From positions 1-45,787 of the forward strand of contig CASEIL010000013.1 in assembly GCA_949288065.1 (NCBI GenBank): a stretch of DNA of 45,787 bases. The letters run 5' to 3'. Source of the stretch: an uncultured Phascolarctobacterium sp. (GTDB lineage Bacteria > Bacillota > Negativicutes > Acidaminococcales > Acidaminococcaceae). Position numbers and translations under genes: made by a program. This document shows, in pieces, positions 32,486-43,456 of the stretch. Within the stretch, counting starts at the first letter, position 1. The number at the start of each line of letters is the position of its first letter. Under the pieces are notes generated by a model. That model had not been told where the DNA came from and made no database searches. It was given only the letters and a program-made list of their open reading frames with translations.

Positions 32486-33703
32486 TTACCCTAAAAAATA
32501 CGTTTTAATACTGAAAAAAATTAACAGCAGGGCGGACATTACCGTCAGCCGTTTCAGGCATTTAAAATAATCGGCCTTAAAATAATCCAGCGTTACAATC
32601 AGGCACATGTGCGTCGGCGTCAGCATTTGCCCGGCCACGCCAAACACCATGGCAATGCCTGCCAGCGTTAAATCGCCCGGCGCCATGGCGGCGATAATGG
32701 GCATTACAATGGCAACATGCCCCTGCGACATACCCGTCAGCACGCCGATGATGAACGATATGACGGCGACGATGACGGGCTGCGGCAGCGGCGATTTCTG
32801 GAATTCGGCAACAATGGCGTATAAAACTTTGGTATCAGTCAAAATTTGGATGAAATAAAAAATGCAGAGAATGTTCATCAGCATTTTTAAATCGCACGCG
32901 CCGACAAAGACTTCTTTGATATTTAAAACGTGGTTGGTAAAGCGCAGCACAAAAATCATTATAAAAACAACCAGCGCCATCGCGGCGGAAGCCGAAAAAT
33001 TAAAACTGACGATAAGGATGAAGTTAACGGCAACAGGGGCAAGCGCAAGCAGCAGGTGCAGATAGTCCTGCCTGTGTTCGGCAAAGCTGCCAATTTCTCC
33101 GGCGGCTGCCGCAAAGTGCAGCGGGCGCATTAAAACCAGCCAGCCGATGGCGAAAAACAGCGGCGTAACCCATACCAGGTGCATTAAAAGCTGGCTGAAC
33201 GGAATGTTGGCGATGCTGCAAGCCATCAGCATACCGGGGATAATGGGGCTGGAAAATTCAAAAATATGGCGGAACCAGAAGTTGATGTTGGCCTTGTGTT
33301 CTGCCGTAAGGCCTAAGTTTTTGGCGGCGCCTTCTACAATGGGCGCGGAAAAGCGCGCGCCGCCGAGCGAGGGCAAAAGCCCCAAAAACGCAGGCATAAT
33401 GGCAAGCGTCAGTTTCGGGTTGCGCAAAAGGTGGTGCAGGGCGCGCACCATGCCGTCCAGCACGCCGCCGGTGCGCAGTTCAATTTCAAGGCACATTACA
33501 AAATACAGCGCTAAAATTAAATCATAAGTGCGCGCGGCGGTAAGCGTGGTTAGCAGCGCGCTGGCAAGGTAGTGCAGCTGCGGGGTGGTAACTGCCCAGA
33601 TAAAAAAGCCCGCTGCTAAAATGGCCGGGCCAATGGGCACACGGCGGCGCAAAAGCACCATAATCAGCAGCATGGCGAGCACTAAAATTACAAAAATGTT
33701 CAT
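32486..33703 (-). CDS. DUF401 family integral membrane protein
   Basis: ATG 33703 (405 residues), 8 bases after AAGGG; GTG 33712 overlaps that site. About ten membrane helices and the family pattern LRTGGVLDGMVRALHHLLRNPKLTLAIMPAFLGLLPSLGGARFSAP, then HIFEFSSPIIPG and GMSQGHVAIVMPI near the end. DUF401 proteins resemble anion/organic-acid permeases; substrate not known. Divergent from a broken LysR gene that probably once regulated it. Confidence 0.85.
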   Translation of the reverse strand: MNIFVILVLAMLLIMVLLRRRVPIGPAILAAGFFIWAVTTPQLHYLASALLTTLTAARTYDLILALYFVMCLEIELRTGGVLDGMVRALHHLLRNPKLTLAIMPAFLGLLPSLGGARFSAPIVEGAAKNLGLTAEHKANINFWFRHIFEFSSPIIPGMLMACSIANIPFSQLLMHLVWVTPLFFAIGWLVLMRPLHFAAAAGEIGSFAEHRQDYLHLLLALAPVAVNFILIVSFNFSASAAMALVVFIMIFVLRFTNHVLNIKEVFVGACDLKMLMNILCIFYFIQILTDTKVLYAIVAEFQKSPLPQPVIVAVISFIIGVLTGMSQGHVAIVMPIIAAMAPGDLTLAGIAMVFGVAGQMLTPTHMCLIVTLDYFKADYFKCLKRLTVMSALLLIFFSIKTYFLG

Positions 33704-33720
33704 GTTTATCACCCTTATTT

Positions 33721-33740
33721 TTAAACTATTAAGAGTTTAA
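33721..33740. promoter_or_regulatory. Inverted repeat between DUF401 and LysR genes
   Basis: TTAAACT (33721-33727) and AGTTTAA (33734-33740) form a dyad in the 111-bp divergent gap. It could be the LysR operator or part of the promoters. Confidence 0.35.
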
Positions 33741-33814
33741 CATTTTTGCAGCCTATTGAAAAATATGAATATTGTAGTAAGATTATAAGTAAATACTAAT
33801 GCTGAGGTACTTTT

Positions 33815-34692
33815 ATGACAATCCGTTACCTGGAAATTTTTACGGAGGTTTGCCGCCAGCTGAGCATGAGCAGGGCGGCGCGCAGGCTGATGATTTCGCA
33901 GTCGCGCTGGAGCAGGAATACAATGTACTGTTGTTTGAGCGGTTAAACCACGCGCTTTATTTAACGCCTGCCGGTGAAAAGCTGCTGTATTTGGCTACGC
34001 AGGTGCTGCAAAGCATCGACAAATTAAATGCCGCTATGCTGGACGCGCCGCAGACTTTAAATATCGGCTCGTGCAACACGGTCGGCGCAAGCCTTTTGTA
34101 CCCGCTTATTGCCCGCTTTAAGGAGCAGCATGCCAATTATTGCGTAAATGCGGAGATAACCAACACGCAGACGCTGCTGGAAAAGGTTTTGAGCGGGCGG
34201 ATTGATTTGGCGATAATACCGGAAATGCGGCGGCAGGAAGAGCTGAACTACCTGCCATTTTTTGAGGACGATATTGCCGTTATCTGCCACCCTTCGCACC
34301 CGCTGGCGGGGAAAAGCGTTGCGCTTGCCGCCTTGCAGCAGGAGGTTTTTGTGGGGCGCGAAACCGGCAGCGCGACCGATACGCTTTTAAAAAATATTTT
34401 TGATAAATACGGCTTTACGCTGAAAATTGGCTGCGTTTGCAATAGCACGGCCTCGGTTAAGCAGGCGGTGCGGCATAAAATGGGCATTGCGGTAATTTCG
34501 CGCTACCTTGTTAAGCGCGAGCTGGCAGAGCATAAGCTGGCCTGCATTAACGTGGAGGGCAATGTTTTTACGCGCCGCTTTGCGCTGATTTACCACAAGG
34601 ATAAACTTTTAAGCAGCGAATTTACAGCGTTTACCGGCTTTTGCAGCGCGCTTGGGCAGCAGGGGCTGGAAGCCTTAATGGAGGAAGTATGA
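33815..34692 (+). pseudogene. LysR-type regulator disrupted by a deletion in the HTH
   Basis: The natural start is ATG 33815 after GAGG. That frame reads MTIRYLEIFTEVCRQLSMS, then RAARRLMISQS, the first half of a LysR winged HTH, and then loses frame near 33904 and stops at 33944. The other frame resumes at once as ALEQEYNVLLFERLNHALYLTPAGEKLL and runs through a full effector domain to 34692. The missing piece corresponds to about seven residues of the recognition helix, a deletion of 3n+1 (about 22) bases, so neither frame makes a complete DNA-binding domain. An internal start would give only the effector domain. Confidence 0.8.
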
Positions 34693-35255
34693 TGGAAAAT
34701 TTAGAGCAGGATTTGCAAAAATTAACAGCTAAAGCGCTGGAACTGGGCGCAGGCGCGGCAAAGGTTGTGGCTGTGGCAACGGTTAAAACGGGCTCGTGGA
34801 CGCGGTGGAAATGCCAGTATGGCTGCCCCAACTATGGCAAAACGCTGTGCTGCCCGCCTTACACGCCGGATTTTGAGGCCACGCAGCGCTTTTTAAGCGA
34901 ATATAAAAAAGGCATTATTGTGCAGTACACCATGCAGCTTGACCCGACCGGCCCTGCCGATTTTGAACGCGCCGATTTGCAGCTGAGCAACGAGCTGTTG
35001 CGCATTTTGCTGGAGTTGGAACGCGAAGCCTTTTTGTTAAACCACTACAAGGCTTTTGCCTTAAAGGCCGGGCGCTGCCGCCTGTGCGAAAAATGCAATT
35101 TGCAGCACTGCGTAAACCCCACCAAGGCACGCCCATCGCTGGAAGCCTGCGGCATCGACGTATTTGCCCTGGCGCGCGACAACGGCTTTGCCATGGACGT
35201 GGTAACCGGTCCGATAACCAGGCTGGATATTTATGGCATGCTGCTGGTGGAATAA
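34689..35255 (+). CDS. DUF2284 cysteine-rich metal-binding protein
   Basis: ATG 34689 (188 residues) overlaps the TGA of the LysR remnant (ATGA), with GAGGAAG as ribosome site. Two cysteine clusters are visible: KCQYGCPNYGKTLCCPPYTP (about 35-55) and GRCRLCEKCNLQHCVNP (about 130-146), which look like iron-sulfur or zinc sites typical of DUF2284. The end is alpha/beta (FAMDVVTGPITRLDIYGMLLVE). Exact role unknown; perhaps a redox or metal-handling protein. Confidence 0.85.
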   Translation: MMENLEQDLQKLTAKALELGAGAAKVVAVATVKTGSWTRWKCQYGCPNYGKTLCCPPYTPDFEATQRFLSEYKKGIIVQYTMQLDPTGPADFERADLQLSNELLRILLELEREAFLLNHYKAFALKAGRCRLCEKCNLQHCVNPTKARPSLEACGIDVFALARDNGFAMDVVTGPITRLDIYGMLLVE

Positions 35256-35294
35256 TTTTTTACAAAATTGTCAACAGCGGTTTGCGGTTATCGC

Positions 35295-35323
35295 TTTAAA
35301 AGCGCTGTTAAAAATGTTATAAT
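35295..35323 (+). promoter_or_regulatory. Promoter of the exoA-uvrBAC cluster
   Basis: TTTAAA (35295-35300), 17-bp spacer, extended -10 TG-T-TATAAT (-10 at 35318-35323). No GAAC-N4-GTTC type LexA box is visible around it. Confidence 0.6.
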
Positions 35324-35364
35324 TATACTATTAGATAATTTTTACAAAAATAGAACAGGATGTG

Positions 35365-36126
35365 ATGGCACAGATGAAATTAGTTTCGTGGAATGTTAAC
35401 GGCCTGAGGGCTTGTATGAATAAAGGTTTTAAGGATTTTATGGACAGTGTGGACGCCGATGTTTTTTGCGTGCAGGAAACCAAAATGCAGCGCGAGCAGG
35501 CAAATTTTGAGTTCCCCGGTTATTTTGAATACTGGAACAGCGCCGAGAAAAAGGGCTATTCCGGCACGGCCATTTTCAGCAAGGTGGAACCCATCAGCGT
35601 AACCTACGACATGGGCATTGAGGAGCACGACAAGGAAGGCCGCATTATTTGTGCGGAATACGACAAGTTTTACCTTGTAAACGTGTATGTGCCCAACGCC
35701 CAGCGCGATTTGGCGCGCCTGCCGTACCGCGTAACATGGGAGGACGCCTTCCGCAATTATGTGGGCGAGCTGAACGCCAAAAAGCCGGTGCTGATTTGCG
35801 GCGATATGAACGTGGCACGCAATTTTATCGACATTAAAAACGCTAAAAACAACGTCGGCAATGCCGGTTTTACCAATGAGGAACGCGCCAAAATGGAAGA
35901 ACTGCTGCAAAGTGGTTTTGTAGATTCCTACCGTTATTTGTACCCCGATAAGGAAGGGGCCTATACCTGGTGGAGCTACATGTTTAAAGCGCGAGAGAAG
36001 AACGTGGGCTGGCGTATCGACTACTTCCTTGTATCGCAGAAATTGCAGGACGAAATTGCCGACGCGCTGATTTACCCTGAAATTATGGGCAGCGACCACT
36101 GCCCCGTAGGTTTGATTTTGAAATAA
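35365..36126 (+). CDS. exoA: Exodeoxyribonuclease III / AP endonuclease
   Basis: 253 residues from ATG 35365 after AGGA; ATG 35374 is possible. Repairs abasic sites and trims 3' blocks. Motifs of the exonuclease III fold: KLVSWNVNGLRA (Asn), FCVQETKMQ (metal Glu), LVNVYVPNAQRDLARLPYR (Tyr), ICGDMNVARNFIDIKN (Asp/Asn) and the terminal GSDHCPVGLIL (Asp-His). All catalytic residues are present. 18 bases before uvrB, giving a repair operon of base- and nucleotide-excision genes. Confidence 0.95.
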   Translation: MAQMKLVSWNVNGLRACMNKGFKDFMDSVDADVFCVQETKMQREQANFEFPGYFEYWNSAEKKGYSGTAIFSKVEPISVTYDMGIEEHDKEGRIICAEYDKFYLVNVYVPNAQRDLARLPYRVTWEDAFRNYVGELNAKKPVLICGDMNVARNFIDIKNAKNNVGNAGFTNEERAKMEELLQSGFVDSYRYLYPDKEGAYTWWSYMFKAREKNVGWRIDYFLVSQKLQDEIADALIYPEIMGSDHCPVGLILK

Positions 36127-36144
36127 TGCTGTGAGGCGTTAGTT

Positions 36145-38154
36145 ATGGATTTTAAAATTAAAGCGCCGTTTGAACCGGCAGGCGACCAGCCGCAGGCGAT
36201 TGAAGCGCTGGCGGAGGGCGTGGAGCAGGGGTTGCACACGCAGGTGCTGCTGGGGGCAACGGGCACGGGCAAAACCTATACCATTGCGCAGGTTATTAAC
36301 CGCGTGCGCAAGCCGACTTTGGTTATTGCGCACAACAAAACGCTGGCGGCGCAGCTGGCCAGCGAGCTGAAGGCGTTCTTTCCGGATAACGCGGTGGAAT
36401 ATTTTGTAAGCTACTACGATTATTACCAGCCGGAGGCTTACATTCCGCAAAGCGATACCTATATTGAAAAGGACGCTTCCATCAACGACGAGATTGATAA
36501 ACTGCGCCACTCGGCGACCAGCGCGTTGTTTGAGCGCCGCGACGTTATTATTGTGGCGAGCGTATCGTGCATTTACGGTTTGGGCGCGCCGCAGGAATAC
36601 TACGACATGGTGCTTTCGCTGAGGACGGGGCAGATTATTGACCGTCAGGCGATTTTGCGCAAGCTGGTGGAAATTCAGTACGACCGCAACGACATTGCCT
36701 TTCAGCGCGGCACCTTTCGCGTGCGCGGCGATGTAATTGAGGTTATCCCCGCCGGTTACAACGAAAAGGCCGTGCGCATTGAAATGTTTGACGATGAAGT
36801 GGAGCGTATACTTGAAATTGACGTGCTGACGGGCGAAGTGCTGGCACAGCGCACGCATGTGGCTATTTTTCCGGCGTCGCACTATGTAACCTCGCGCGAG
36901 AATTTGGAGCGCGCGATGGAGGATATTAAAGTTGAACTGAAAGAGCGGCTGGAATACCTTGAGGCGCACAACAAGCTGCTGGAAGCACAGCGTTTGGAGC
37001 AGCGCACCAATTACGATTTGGAAATGATGAACGAAATGGGCTACTGCTCCGGCATCGAAAACTATTCGCGCCATTTAGCGGGGCGCAAAGCGGGCGAAGC
37101 ACCGTTTACGCTGGTCAACTACTTTCCCGAGGATTTTTTGCTGGTGGTGGACGAATCGCATGTTACGCTGCCGCAGATACGCGCTATGTACGCGGGCGAC
37201 CGTTCGCGCAAGGAGATGCTGGTGGAACACGGCTTCCGCCTGCCATCAGCGTTTGATAACCGCCCGCTGACTTTTGACGAGTTTCAGTCGCAGATAAAAC
37301 AGGCCATTTATGTATCGGCAACGCCAGCCAAATACGAGCTGGAACACGCCGATAAAATCGTGGAGCAGATTATCCGCCCGACGGGCCTTTTAGACCCGAA
37401 AATTGAAATACGCCCGATTAAGGGGCAGATTGACGATTTGCTGACGGAGATTAACAAGGTAACCGCCGCCGGTGAGCGCACGCTGGTAACAACGCTGACC
37501 AAGCGCATGGCGGAGGATTTGACGGAGTATTTAAAAACAGCCGGTGTGCGCGTGCGCTATTTACATTCGGAAATAGCGACGATTGAGCGCGGCGCGATTA
37601 TCGACGATTTGCGCAGCGGCAAGTTTGACGTTTTGGTTGGCATTAACCTTTTGCGCGAGGGGCTGGATTTGCCGGAGGTTTCGCTGATTGCGATTCTGGA
37701 CGCCGATAAGGAAGGCTTTTTGCGCAGCGATACCTCGATGATTCAGACCATCGGGCGCGCGGCCCGCAACGAACACGGGCGCGTAATTATGTACGCCGAC
37801 CGCATTACCGATTCGATGCAGCGCGCGATTGACGAAACCGAACGCCGCCGCGAAAAACAGGCGGCTTACAATAAAGAGCACGGCATTACGCCGAAAACCG
37901 TTTACAAGGAGCAGCGCCAGCTGATTAAGCTGACGAAAGTGGCCGAGGAAACGGAAATTAACGATTACAGCGAAAAGGCACTGAAAAAACGCAGCGTTAA
38001 GGAAATTGAAAAACTGGCGCGCACGCTGGAAAAAGAAATGGCTGCCGCCGCCAAAGAGCTTGATTTTGAACGTGCGGCCGAACTGCGCGACAAGCTGATT
38101 ATTACCAAAGGGCTGCTGGGCGAAAAGCTTGTGCCTAAAAAACGCAAAAAATAG
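36145..38154 (+). CDS. uvrB: Excinuclease ABC subunit B
   Basis: 669 residues. Damage-verifying helicase-like subunit of nucleotide-excision repair. Walker [11 protein letters not shown], the beta-hairpin region [25 protein letters not shown], the DEAD-like [11 protein letters not shown], helicase motif [11 protein letters not shown] and a C-terminal UVR domain ([23 protein letters not shown]) that binds UvrC are all present. Ribosome site is weak. 8 bases before uvrA. Confidence 0.97.
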   Translation: MDFKIKAPFEPAGDQPQAIEALAEGVEQGLHTQVLLGATGTGKTYTIAQVINRVRKPTLVIAHNKTLAAQLASELKAFFPDNAVEYFVSYYDYYQPEAYIPQSDTYIEKDASINDEIDKLRHSATSALFERRDVIIVASVSCIYGLGAPQEYYDMVLSLRTGQIIDRQAILRKLVEIQYDRNDIAFQRGTFRVRGDVIEVIPAGYNEKAVRIEMFDDEVERILEIDVLTGEVLAQRTHVAIFPASHYVTSRENLERAMEDIKVELKERLEYLEAHNKLLEAQRLEQRTNYDLEMMNEMGYCSGIENYSRHLAGRKAGEAPFTLVNYFPEDFLLVVDESHVTLPQIRAMYAGDRSRKEMLVEHGFRLPSAFDNRPLTFDEFQSQIKQAIYVSATPAKYELEHADKIVEQIIRPTGLLDPKIEIRPIKGQIDDLLTEINKVTAAGERTLVTTLTKRMAEDLTEYLKTAGVRVRYLHSEIATIERGAIIDDLRSGKFDVLVGINLLREGLDLPEVSLIAILDADKEGFLRSDTSMIQTIGRAARNEHGRVIMYADRITDSMQRAIDETERRREKQAAYNKEHGITPKTVYKEQRQLIKLTKVAEETEINDYSEKALKKRSVKEIEKLARTLEKEMAAAAKELDFERAAELRDKLIITKGLLGEKLVPKKRKK

Positions 38155-38162
38155 AGGACGAC

Positions 38163-41006
38163 ATGAAAGACCAGATTATTGTTAAAGGAGCAAGACAGCA
38201 CAATTTAAAAAATATCACCGTGGAAATACCGCGCGACAAGCTGGTGGTTATTACGGGCTTAAGCGGCAGCGGCAAAAGCTCGCTGGCGTTTGATACCATT
38301 TATGCCGAAGGGCAGCGCCGCTATGTGGAGTCGCTATCCGCCTATGCGCGCCAGTTTTTGGGGCAGATGGACAAGCCGGATGTGGATTATATTGAAGGCT
38401 TAAGCCCGGCGATTTCCATTGACCAGAAAACCACCAGCCGCAACCCGCGTTCCACCGTGGGCACGGTTACGGAAATTTACGATTATTTAAGGCTGCTGTT
38501 TGCGCGTATCGGTGAGCCGCACTGCCCTAAATGCGGGCGTTTAATTGAGCGGCAGACCGTACAGCAGATTGTAGACCGTGTTTTGGCAATGCCTGCGGGC
38601 ACTAAGTTTATGGTAATGGCGCCGCTGGTGCGCGGGCGCAAGGGCGAGCACCAGAAGCTGATGGACCAGATGCGCAAGGCGGGCTATGTGCGTATGTTTG
38701 TGGATGGCGAAGTGCGCACGCTGGATGAAGAAATTAAGCTGGAAAAGAATAAAAAGCACAGCCTGTCCGTCGTTATCGACCGCTTAGCGGTACGCGAAGG
38801 CATTACCCAGCGTTTGACGGATTCCGTGGAAACGGCGCTGAAGCTGGCTGAAGGGCTGGTGGAAATAAGCGTTATCGGCGGCGGAACCGAGCTTTACAGC
38901 GAAAATTTTGCGTGCAGCGAATGCGGCATCAGCCTGCCGGAGATTGAGCCGCGCCTGTTTTCGTTTAACAATCCGCTGGGCGCGTGCCCTGCCTGCACGG
39001 GCCTTGGTATGAACATGGAGCTGGACAAATCGCTGATTATCCCCGACGGCAGCAAAACCTTTGCCGAGGGCGTAATTGCGGCTCTTTCCACCAATCAGGA
39101 AGCGTACCACATGAAGCAGCTGACTGCGGTGCTGACGCATTACGGCTATACGCTGGATACTCGCTGGGACGACCTGCCCAAAGATATGCAGGAAATTTTG
39201 TGGTACGGCAGCGGCGAGCAGAAATTTACTTTTTATTATGAAAATTTGCAGGGCGAAGTTAAAAAGCACAACACGCCTTTTGAGGGTATTATTCCGCTTT
39301 TAAAACGCCGCCATCGCGAGGCATTCAGCGAGCGTATGCGCCTTGATATTGAAAGCTTTATGACGAGTACGCCCTGCCCGGTGTGCCACGGCGCGCGCTT
39401 AAAACCGGAAGTGCTGGCGATACTGGTGGGCGGCAAAAACATTTGCCAGGTTACGGCGCTGACGGTGCGCGATGCGATTAACTTTTTTGAAACGCTGAAC
39501 CTTACCGAACGCCAGCAGTTTATTGCCCGCCAGATTTTGAAGGAAATTTTGGCGCGCCTGCGTTTTTTAAACGACGTTGGTTTGGAATATTTAACGCTGG
39601 ACCGCGCGGCAGGCACTTTAAGCGGCGGCGAAGCGCAGCGCATACGCCTGGCCACGCAGATTGGCAGCGGCCTTGTCGGTGTGCTGTACATTTTAGACGA
39701 GCCTTCCATCGGCCTGCACCAGCGCGATAACAGCAAACTGCTGGCAACCTTGCAGCACCTGCGTGATTTGGGCAACACGCTGCTGGTTGTTGAACACGAC
39801 GAAGAAACCATGTACGCCGCCGACCAGATTATCGACATCGGCCCCGGCGCGGGCGAGCACGGCGGCAACGTGGTGGCGCAGGGCACGGCGGAAGAAATCA
39901 AGCTGGTGGAAAACTCTGTTACCGGCCAGTATTTAAGCGGGCGCAAATTTATACCCGTGCCGAAAAAACGCCGTGAGGGCGACGGGCGCTTTATTGAAAT
40001 TATCGGCGCTAAAGCCAATAACTTAAAAAATATTGACGTAAAAATTCCGCTCGGCGTATTTACCGTTGTAACCGGCGTTTCGGGCAGCGGCAAATCCACA
40101 CTGATTAACGATATTTTGTACAACGCCCTTGCTGCCAAGCTGCACGGTGCGCGCCTGCGGCCTGCGGAGCATAAGGAGATTAGAGGGCTGGAAAACATCG
40201 ACAAGATTATTAATATCGACCAGTCGCCGATAGGTAGGACGCCGCGCAGTAACCCGGCAACCTACACCGGCGTGTTTGATTTTATCCGCGAGTTGTTCAG
40301 CCAGACCAACGAAGCCAAAATGCGCGGCTACAAGCCCGGGCGTTTCAGCTTTAACGTGAAGGGCGGGCGCTGCGAAGCCTGCCGCGGCGACGGCATGAAC
40401 AAAATAGAAATGAACTTTTTGCCGGACGTTTATGTGCCCTGCGAAGTGTGCCACGGTGCGCGCTACAACCGCGACACGCTGGAGGTGCATTACAAAGGCA
40501 AAAGCATTGCCGAAGTGCTGGATATGACGGTAACGGAAGCGTGCGAGTTCTTTAAAAACCTGCCGCGCATTGCCCGCAAACTGCAAGTGCTGGAGGACGT
40601 CGGCTTAGGCTATATCCATTTGGGGCAGGCGGCAACCACGCTGAGCGGCGGCGAAGCGCAGCGCGTTAAGCTGGCGACGGAATTAAGCCGCCGCAGCACC
40701 GGCAAAACGCTGTACCTGCTGGACGAACCTACCACCGGCCTGCACATTGCCGATGTACACAAGCTGCTGGACGTTTTGCAGCGCCTTGTGGAAGCTGGTG
40801 ACAGCGTTGTCGTTATCGAGCACAACCTTGACGTTATCAAAACGGCGGATTATTTAATCGACCTCGGACCGGAAGGCGGCGATAAGGGCGGTACTCTGGT
40901 GGCCTGCGGCACGCCGGAAGAGCTGGCGAAGGTGAAAAAATCGTACACAGGGCAATATGTAAAACTGGTTTTGCAGCAGGCTAAAGACAACGGGTGGTAT
41001 CAATGA
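38163..41006 (+). CDS. uvrA: Excinuclease ABC subunit A
   Basis: 947 residues, damage sensor with two ABC ATPase units. First Walker A is GLSGSGKSS; zinc fingers show as CPKCGRL and [30 protein letters not shown]; signature [29 protein letters not shown]. Second half: [48 protein letters not shown] (zinc site) and [15 protein letters not shown]. Normal length. Its stop overlaps the uvrC start. Confidence 0.97.
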   Translation: MKDQIIVKGARQHNLKNITVEIPRDKLVVITGLSGSGKSSLAFDTIYAEGQRRYVESLSAYARQFLGQMDKPDVDYIEGLSPAISIDQKTTSRNPRSTVGTVTEIYDYLRLLFARIGEPHCPKCGRLIERQTVQQIVDRVLAMPAGTKFMVMAPLVRGRKGEHQKLMDQMRKAGYVRMFVDGEVRTLDEEIKLEKNKKHSLSVVIDRLAVREGITQRLTDSVETALKLAEGLVEISVIGGGTELYSENFACSECGISLPEIEPRLFSFNNPLGACPACTGLGMNMELDKSLIIPDGSKTFAEGVIAALSTNQEAYHMKQLTAVLTHYGYTLDTRWDDLPKDMQEILWYGSGEQKFTFYYENLQGEVKKHNTPFEGIIPLLKRRHREAFSERMRLDIESFMTSTPCPVCHGARLKPEVLAILVGGKNICQVTALTVRDAINFFETLNLTERQQFIARQILKEILARLRFLNDVGLEYLTLDRAAGTLSGGEAQRIRLATQIGSGLVGVLYILDEPSIGLHQRDNSKLLATLQHLRDLGNTLLVVEHDEETMYAADQIIDIGPGAGEHGGNVVAQGTAEEIKLVENSVTGQYLSGRKFIPVPKKRREGDGRFIEIIGAKANNLKNIDVKIPLGVFTVVTGVSGSGKSTLINDILYNALAAKLHGARLRPAEHKEIRGLENIDKIINIDQSPIGRTPRSNPATYTGVFDFIRELFSQTNEAKMRGYKPGRFSFNVKGGRCEACRGDGMNKIEMNFLPDVYVPCEVCHGARYNRDTLEVHYKGKSIAEVLDMTVTEACEFFKNLPRIARKLQVLEDVGLGYIHLGQAATTLSGGEAQRVKLATELSRRSTGKTLYLLDEPTTGLHIADVHKLLDVLQRLVEAGDSVVVIEHNLDVIKTADYLIDLGPEGGDKGGTLVACGTPEELAKVKKSYTGQYVKLVLQQAKDNGWYQ

Positions 41007-42829
41007 ATGAAAACATAGCCAAAGCGCTGGCGGTACTGCCCGATAAGCCCGGCGTGTATTTAATGCACGATGCGTCGGGCAAGGTTATTTACGTTGGTAA
41101 GGCCGTGGTGCTTAAAAACCGCGTGCGCAGCTACTTCCGCAATCTGACCTCGCACACCGTTAAGGTTAAGGCGCTGGTCAGCAAGGTGGCGGAAATTGAA
41201 ACCATTGTTACCGACAGCGAAGAGGAAGCGCTGATTTTAGAGTGCAACCTCATCAAAAAATACCGTCCGCGCTACAACATAATGCTGAAGGACGACAAAA
41301 CCTACCCTTATTTAAAGGTAACGCTGGCGGAGGATTTTCCCCGTATTTATGTTACGCGGCGCTTGGTGCGCGACGGCAGCAAATACTACGGCCCTTATGC
41401 CGATGCAGGCGCGATGCACGCCACGGTAAAGCTGCTGCGCAGTATGTTTCCGCTGCGCACCTGCCGCAAAATGAACCAGGAGCGCCCCTGCTTAAACTAC
41501 CACATTAAACGCTGCCTCGCCCCCTGCGCGGGTTTGGTAAGCAAGGCGGAATACGCCGCTATGATACGCAGTGTGTGCATGGTGCTGGACGGGCGCACCG
41601 CCGAACTGGAACGCGATTTAAAGCAGCGCATGCAGGCTGCCGCCGAAAACTACGCCTTTGAGGAAGCCGCACGCCTGCGCGACCAGCTGGCAGCGGTTAA
41701 GCGTCTGGACGAGCAGCAAAAGGCGGTTACCGGCGGCGGGGATATGGATGTTGTTGGCTATGCCAAAGACGATACCGGCATTTGCCTGCAAATATTTTTT
41801 GTACGCACGGGCAAGCTGATTGGCCGCGAAAACTTCTTTCTGCCCGACGGCGGCGACAGCAGGCAGGAGGTGCTGACGGCGTTTGTAAAACAGTATTACA
41901 ACGACGCCTCCTTTGTGCCGAAGGAAATTGTGCTGCCGGATTTGCCGGAAGAAGATGAAACCGCCGTGCTGACCGAATGGCTGAGCGGCAAGGCAGGGCG
42001 CAAGGTGGAGCTTATCCGTCCGCAGCGCGGCACTAAACGCGAGCTGTTGCAGCTGGCGGACGAAAATGCCGGCAAGCTGTTGGAGGAACGCCTGCGCAAA
42101 GGCAAAATAAGCCTTAAAACCGAAGAGGAAGCGGCGGAAGAATTGCAGCGTGCGTTGAACCTGCCTAACCCATTGGAACGCATGGACTGCTTTGATATTT
42201 CGCACACGCAGGGCTCGGAAACTGTTGCCTCAATGGTGGTGTTCAAGAGCGGCAAGCCCAGCAAAAAGGATTACCGCAAATATAAAATTGTCAGCGCCGA
42301 AGGCAAGCCGGACGACTTTAAATCCATGCAGGAGGTTGTGTACCGCCGCTATAAGGATTACGAGGATTTGCCGAGTTTAGTGGTTATCGACGGCGGCAAG
42401 GGGCAGCTTAGCAGCGCGCTGGAGGTTATCCGCGGGCTGGGGCTGCACGATTTGCCAGTTATCGGCCTGGCCAAGCGCGAGGAAGAAATTTTTACCGAGG
42501 GCAGCCACGAAAGCATTTTGCTCGACAGGGAATCGGCGTCGCTGCATTTAATTCAGCGTATCCGCGACGAGGCGCACCGCTTTGCCATTACCTACCACCG
42601 CAAGCTGCGCGGCAAACGCAACCTGCGCTCCGTGCTGGACCATATCGAAGGCATCGGTCCTAAACGCAGGCAGGCGCTGTGGTTAAAGTTTAAATCTATC
42701 GACGCGATTAAGGCCGCCAGCGTGGAAGAACTTGCGGACACCGAAAGCATGAATTATCCTGCGGCGCAGAAAATATATGACTTTTTCCGCATGGATTTGC
42801 CGGACAAGGCGGAAGTGTTAAAAAATTGA
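41003..42829 (+). CDS. uvrC: Excinuclease ABC subunit C
   Basis: 608 residues from ATG 41003, overlapping uvrA by 4 bases (ATGA) with GGGTGG upstream. Dual-incision nuclease: GIY-YIG domain at the N-terminus ([19 protein letters not shown]), the UVR motif ([18 protein letters not shown]), the RNase H-like endonuclease with [21 protein letters not shown] and [16 protein letters not shown], and C-terminal helix-hairpin-helix repeats ([15 protein letters not shown]). Completes uvrBAC in one cluster. Confidence 0.97.
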   Translation: MNENIAKALAVLPDKPGVYLMHDASGKVIYVGKAVVLKNRVRSYFRNLTSHTVKVKALVSKVAEIETIVTDSEEEALILECNLIKKYRPRYNIMLKDDKTYPYLKVTLAEDFPRIYVTRRLVRDGSKYYGPYADAGAMHATVKLLRSMFPLRTCRKMNQERPCLNYHIKRCLAPCAGLVSKAEYAAMIRSVCMVLDGRTAELERDLKQRMQAAAENYAFEEAARLRDQLAAVKRLDEQQKAVTGGGDMDVVGYAKDDTGICLQIFFVRTGKLIGRENFFLPDGGDSRQEVLTAFVKQYYNDASFVPKEIVLPDLPEEDETAVLTEWLSGKAGRKVELIRPQRGTKRELLQLADENAGKLLEERLRKGKISLKTEEEAAEELQRALNLPNPLERMDCFDISHTQGSETVASMVVFKSGKPSKKDYRKYKIVSAEGKPDDFKSMQEVVYRRYKDYEDLPSLVVIDGGKGQLSSALEVIRGLGLHDLPVIGLAKREEEIFTEGSHESILLDRESASLHLIQRIRDEAHRFAITYHRKLRGKRNLRSVLDHIEGIGPKRRQALWLKFKSIDAIKAASVEELADTESMNYPAAQKIYDFFRMDLPDKAEVLKN

Positions 42830-42929
42830 AACATTTTCAATAATTATTTTCTTTTAGAACAAACTGTGCTATAATAAGCGCATAAGCAGTAACGGCTTTA
42901 ATAAAATTAAAATAAAGGAGATGGAATTT

Positions 42930-43088
42930 ATGGCAAAATGGGTATGCAATATTTGCGGCTACATTTATGACCCCGAAGTAGGTGACCCGGATAACGGCGT
43001 AGCAGCTGGCACCGCCTGGGAAGACGTACCGGAAGATTGGGTTTGCCCTCTCTGCGGCGTCGGCAAAGACCAGTTCAGCGAACAGTAA
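42930..43088 (+). CDS. Rubredoxin
   Basis: 52 residues from ATG 42930 after AAAGGAG. Two C-x-x-C knuckles ([16 protein letters not shown] and [14 protein letters not shown]) and the conserved aromatic residues identify a one-iron rubredoxin, an electron carrier commonly used by anaerobes in oxygen and peroxide detoxification. A -10-like TATAAT lies near 42871. Upstream, overlapping the uvrC stop, is a TTGAAA-cat-TTTCAA dyad that might be an operator or weak terminator. Confidence 0.95.
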   Translation: MAKWVCNICGYIYDPEVGDPDNGVAAGTAWEDVPEDWVCPLCGVGKDQFSEQ

Positions 43089-43101
43089 AATAGTAAAATT
43101 T

Positions 43102-43137
43102 AAACAGGGCACTGCAGTTGCTGGGCCCTGTTTTTTG
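43102..43137 (+). terminator. Terminator of the rubredoxin gene
   Basis: AAACAGGGC (43102-43110) pairs with GCCCTGTTT (43125-43133), then TTT. Confidence 0.85.
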
Positions 43138-43231
43138 TGTAAAAATTAAAATGTGTTTTTGTGACATCCTGTTTGGAAAAATTTTATAACAGTTCTTCTT
43201 CAAAATTTTGTAAAAATTTAACAATCAAAAC

Positions 43232-43260
43232 TTGAATTTTCTGAAATTATGAGTTACAAT
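43232..43260 (+). promoter_or_regulatory. Promoter of the first porin gene
   Basis: TTGAAT (43232-43237), 17-bp spacer, TACAAT (43255-43260). The leader would be about 190 nt. Just after the start point a hairpin GTTGAGTGA/TCATTCAAC (about 43269-43296) is visible. Confidence 0.65.
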
Positions 43261-43340
43261 ATAGCTAAGTTGAGTGAGACTGAGGAGTCATTCAACTGGT
43301 GTTATTGTTTATAAAGTGCCCAAAGGTAAAAATTGTTTTA

Positions 43341-43456
43341 GTAATTAACCGGCAGAGTAGAGGAAACCAGGAGACTCGCACGAAGCAGTTGATGAAAAAG
43401 CAGTTTTTATCCGCAGGCGTTTTATAAAAATAAACGTTCCTGAGGAGGAATACATT
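43341..43456 (+). promoter_or_regulatory. Conserved porin 5' leader, copy 1
   Basis: This 116-nt untranslated stretch is nearly identical to 45580-45693 in front of the second porin gene, with a few changes. Pairs with varied length but kept complementarity are AAAAA-gcag-TTTTT here versus AAAAA-cag-TTTT there, within GAT..ATC. GAGT/ACTC at about 43354-43376 may form another helix. It ends in a strong CTGAGGAGGAA ribosome site. Likely a stability element or small-RNA/protein target shared by the porin family. Confidence 0.65.

Noticed and set aside
33799..33900. Start codon at 33799 for the LysR reading frame
   Set aside because: Residues before ALEQEYN in that frame do not resemble an HTH, while the frame from ATG 33815 does; the longer frame is an accident of the frameshift.
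36139..37074. 311-codon minus-strand frame inside uvrB
   Set aside because: Antisense shadow of uvrB; no ribosome site or motif.
39236..40204. 322-codon minus-strand frame inside uvrA
   Set aside because: Overlaps conserved uvrA sequence; Ser/Arg-rich antisense shadow.
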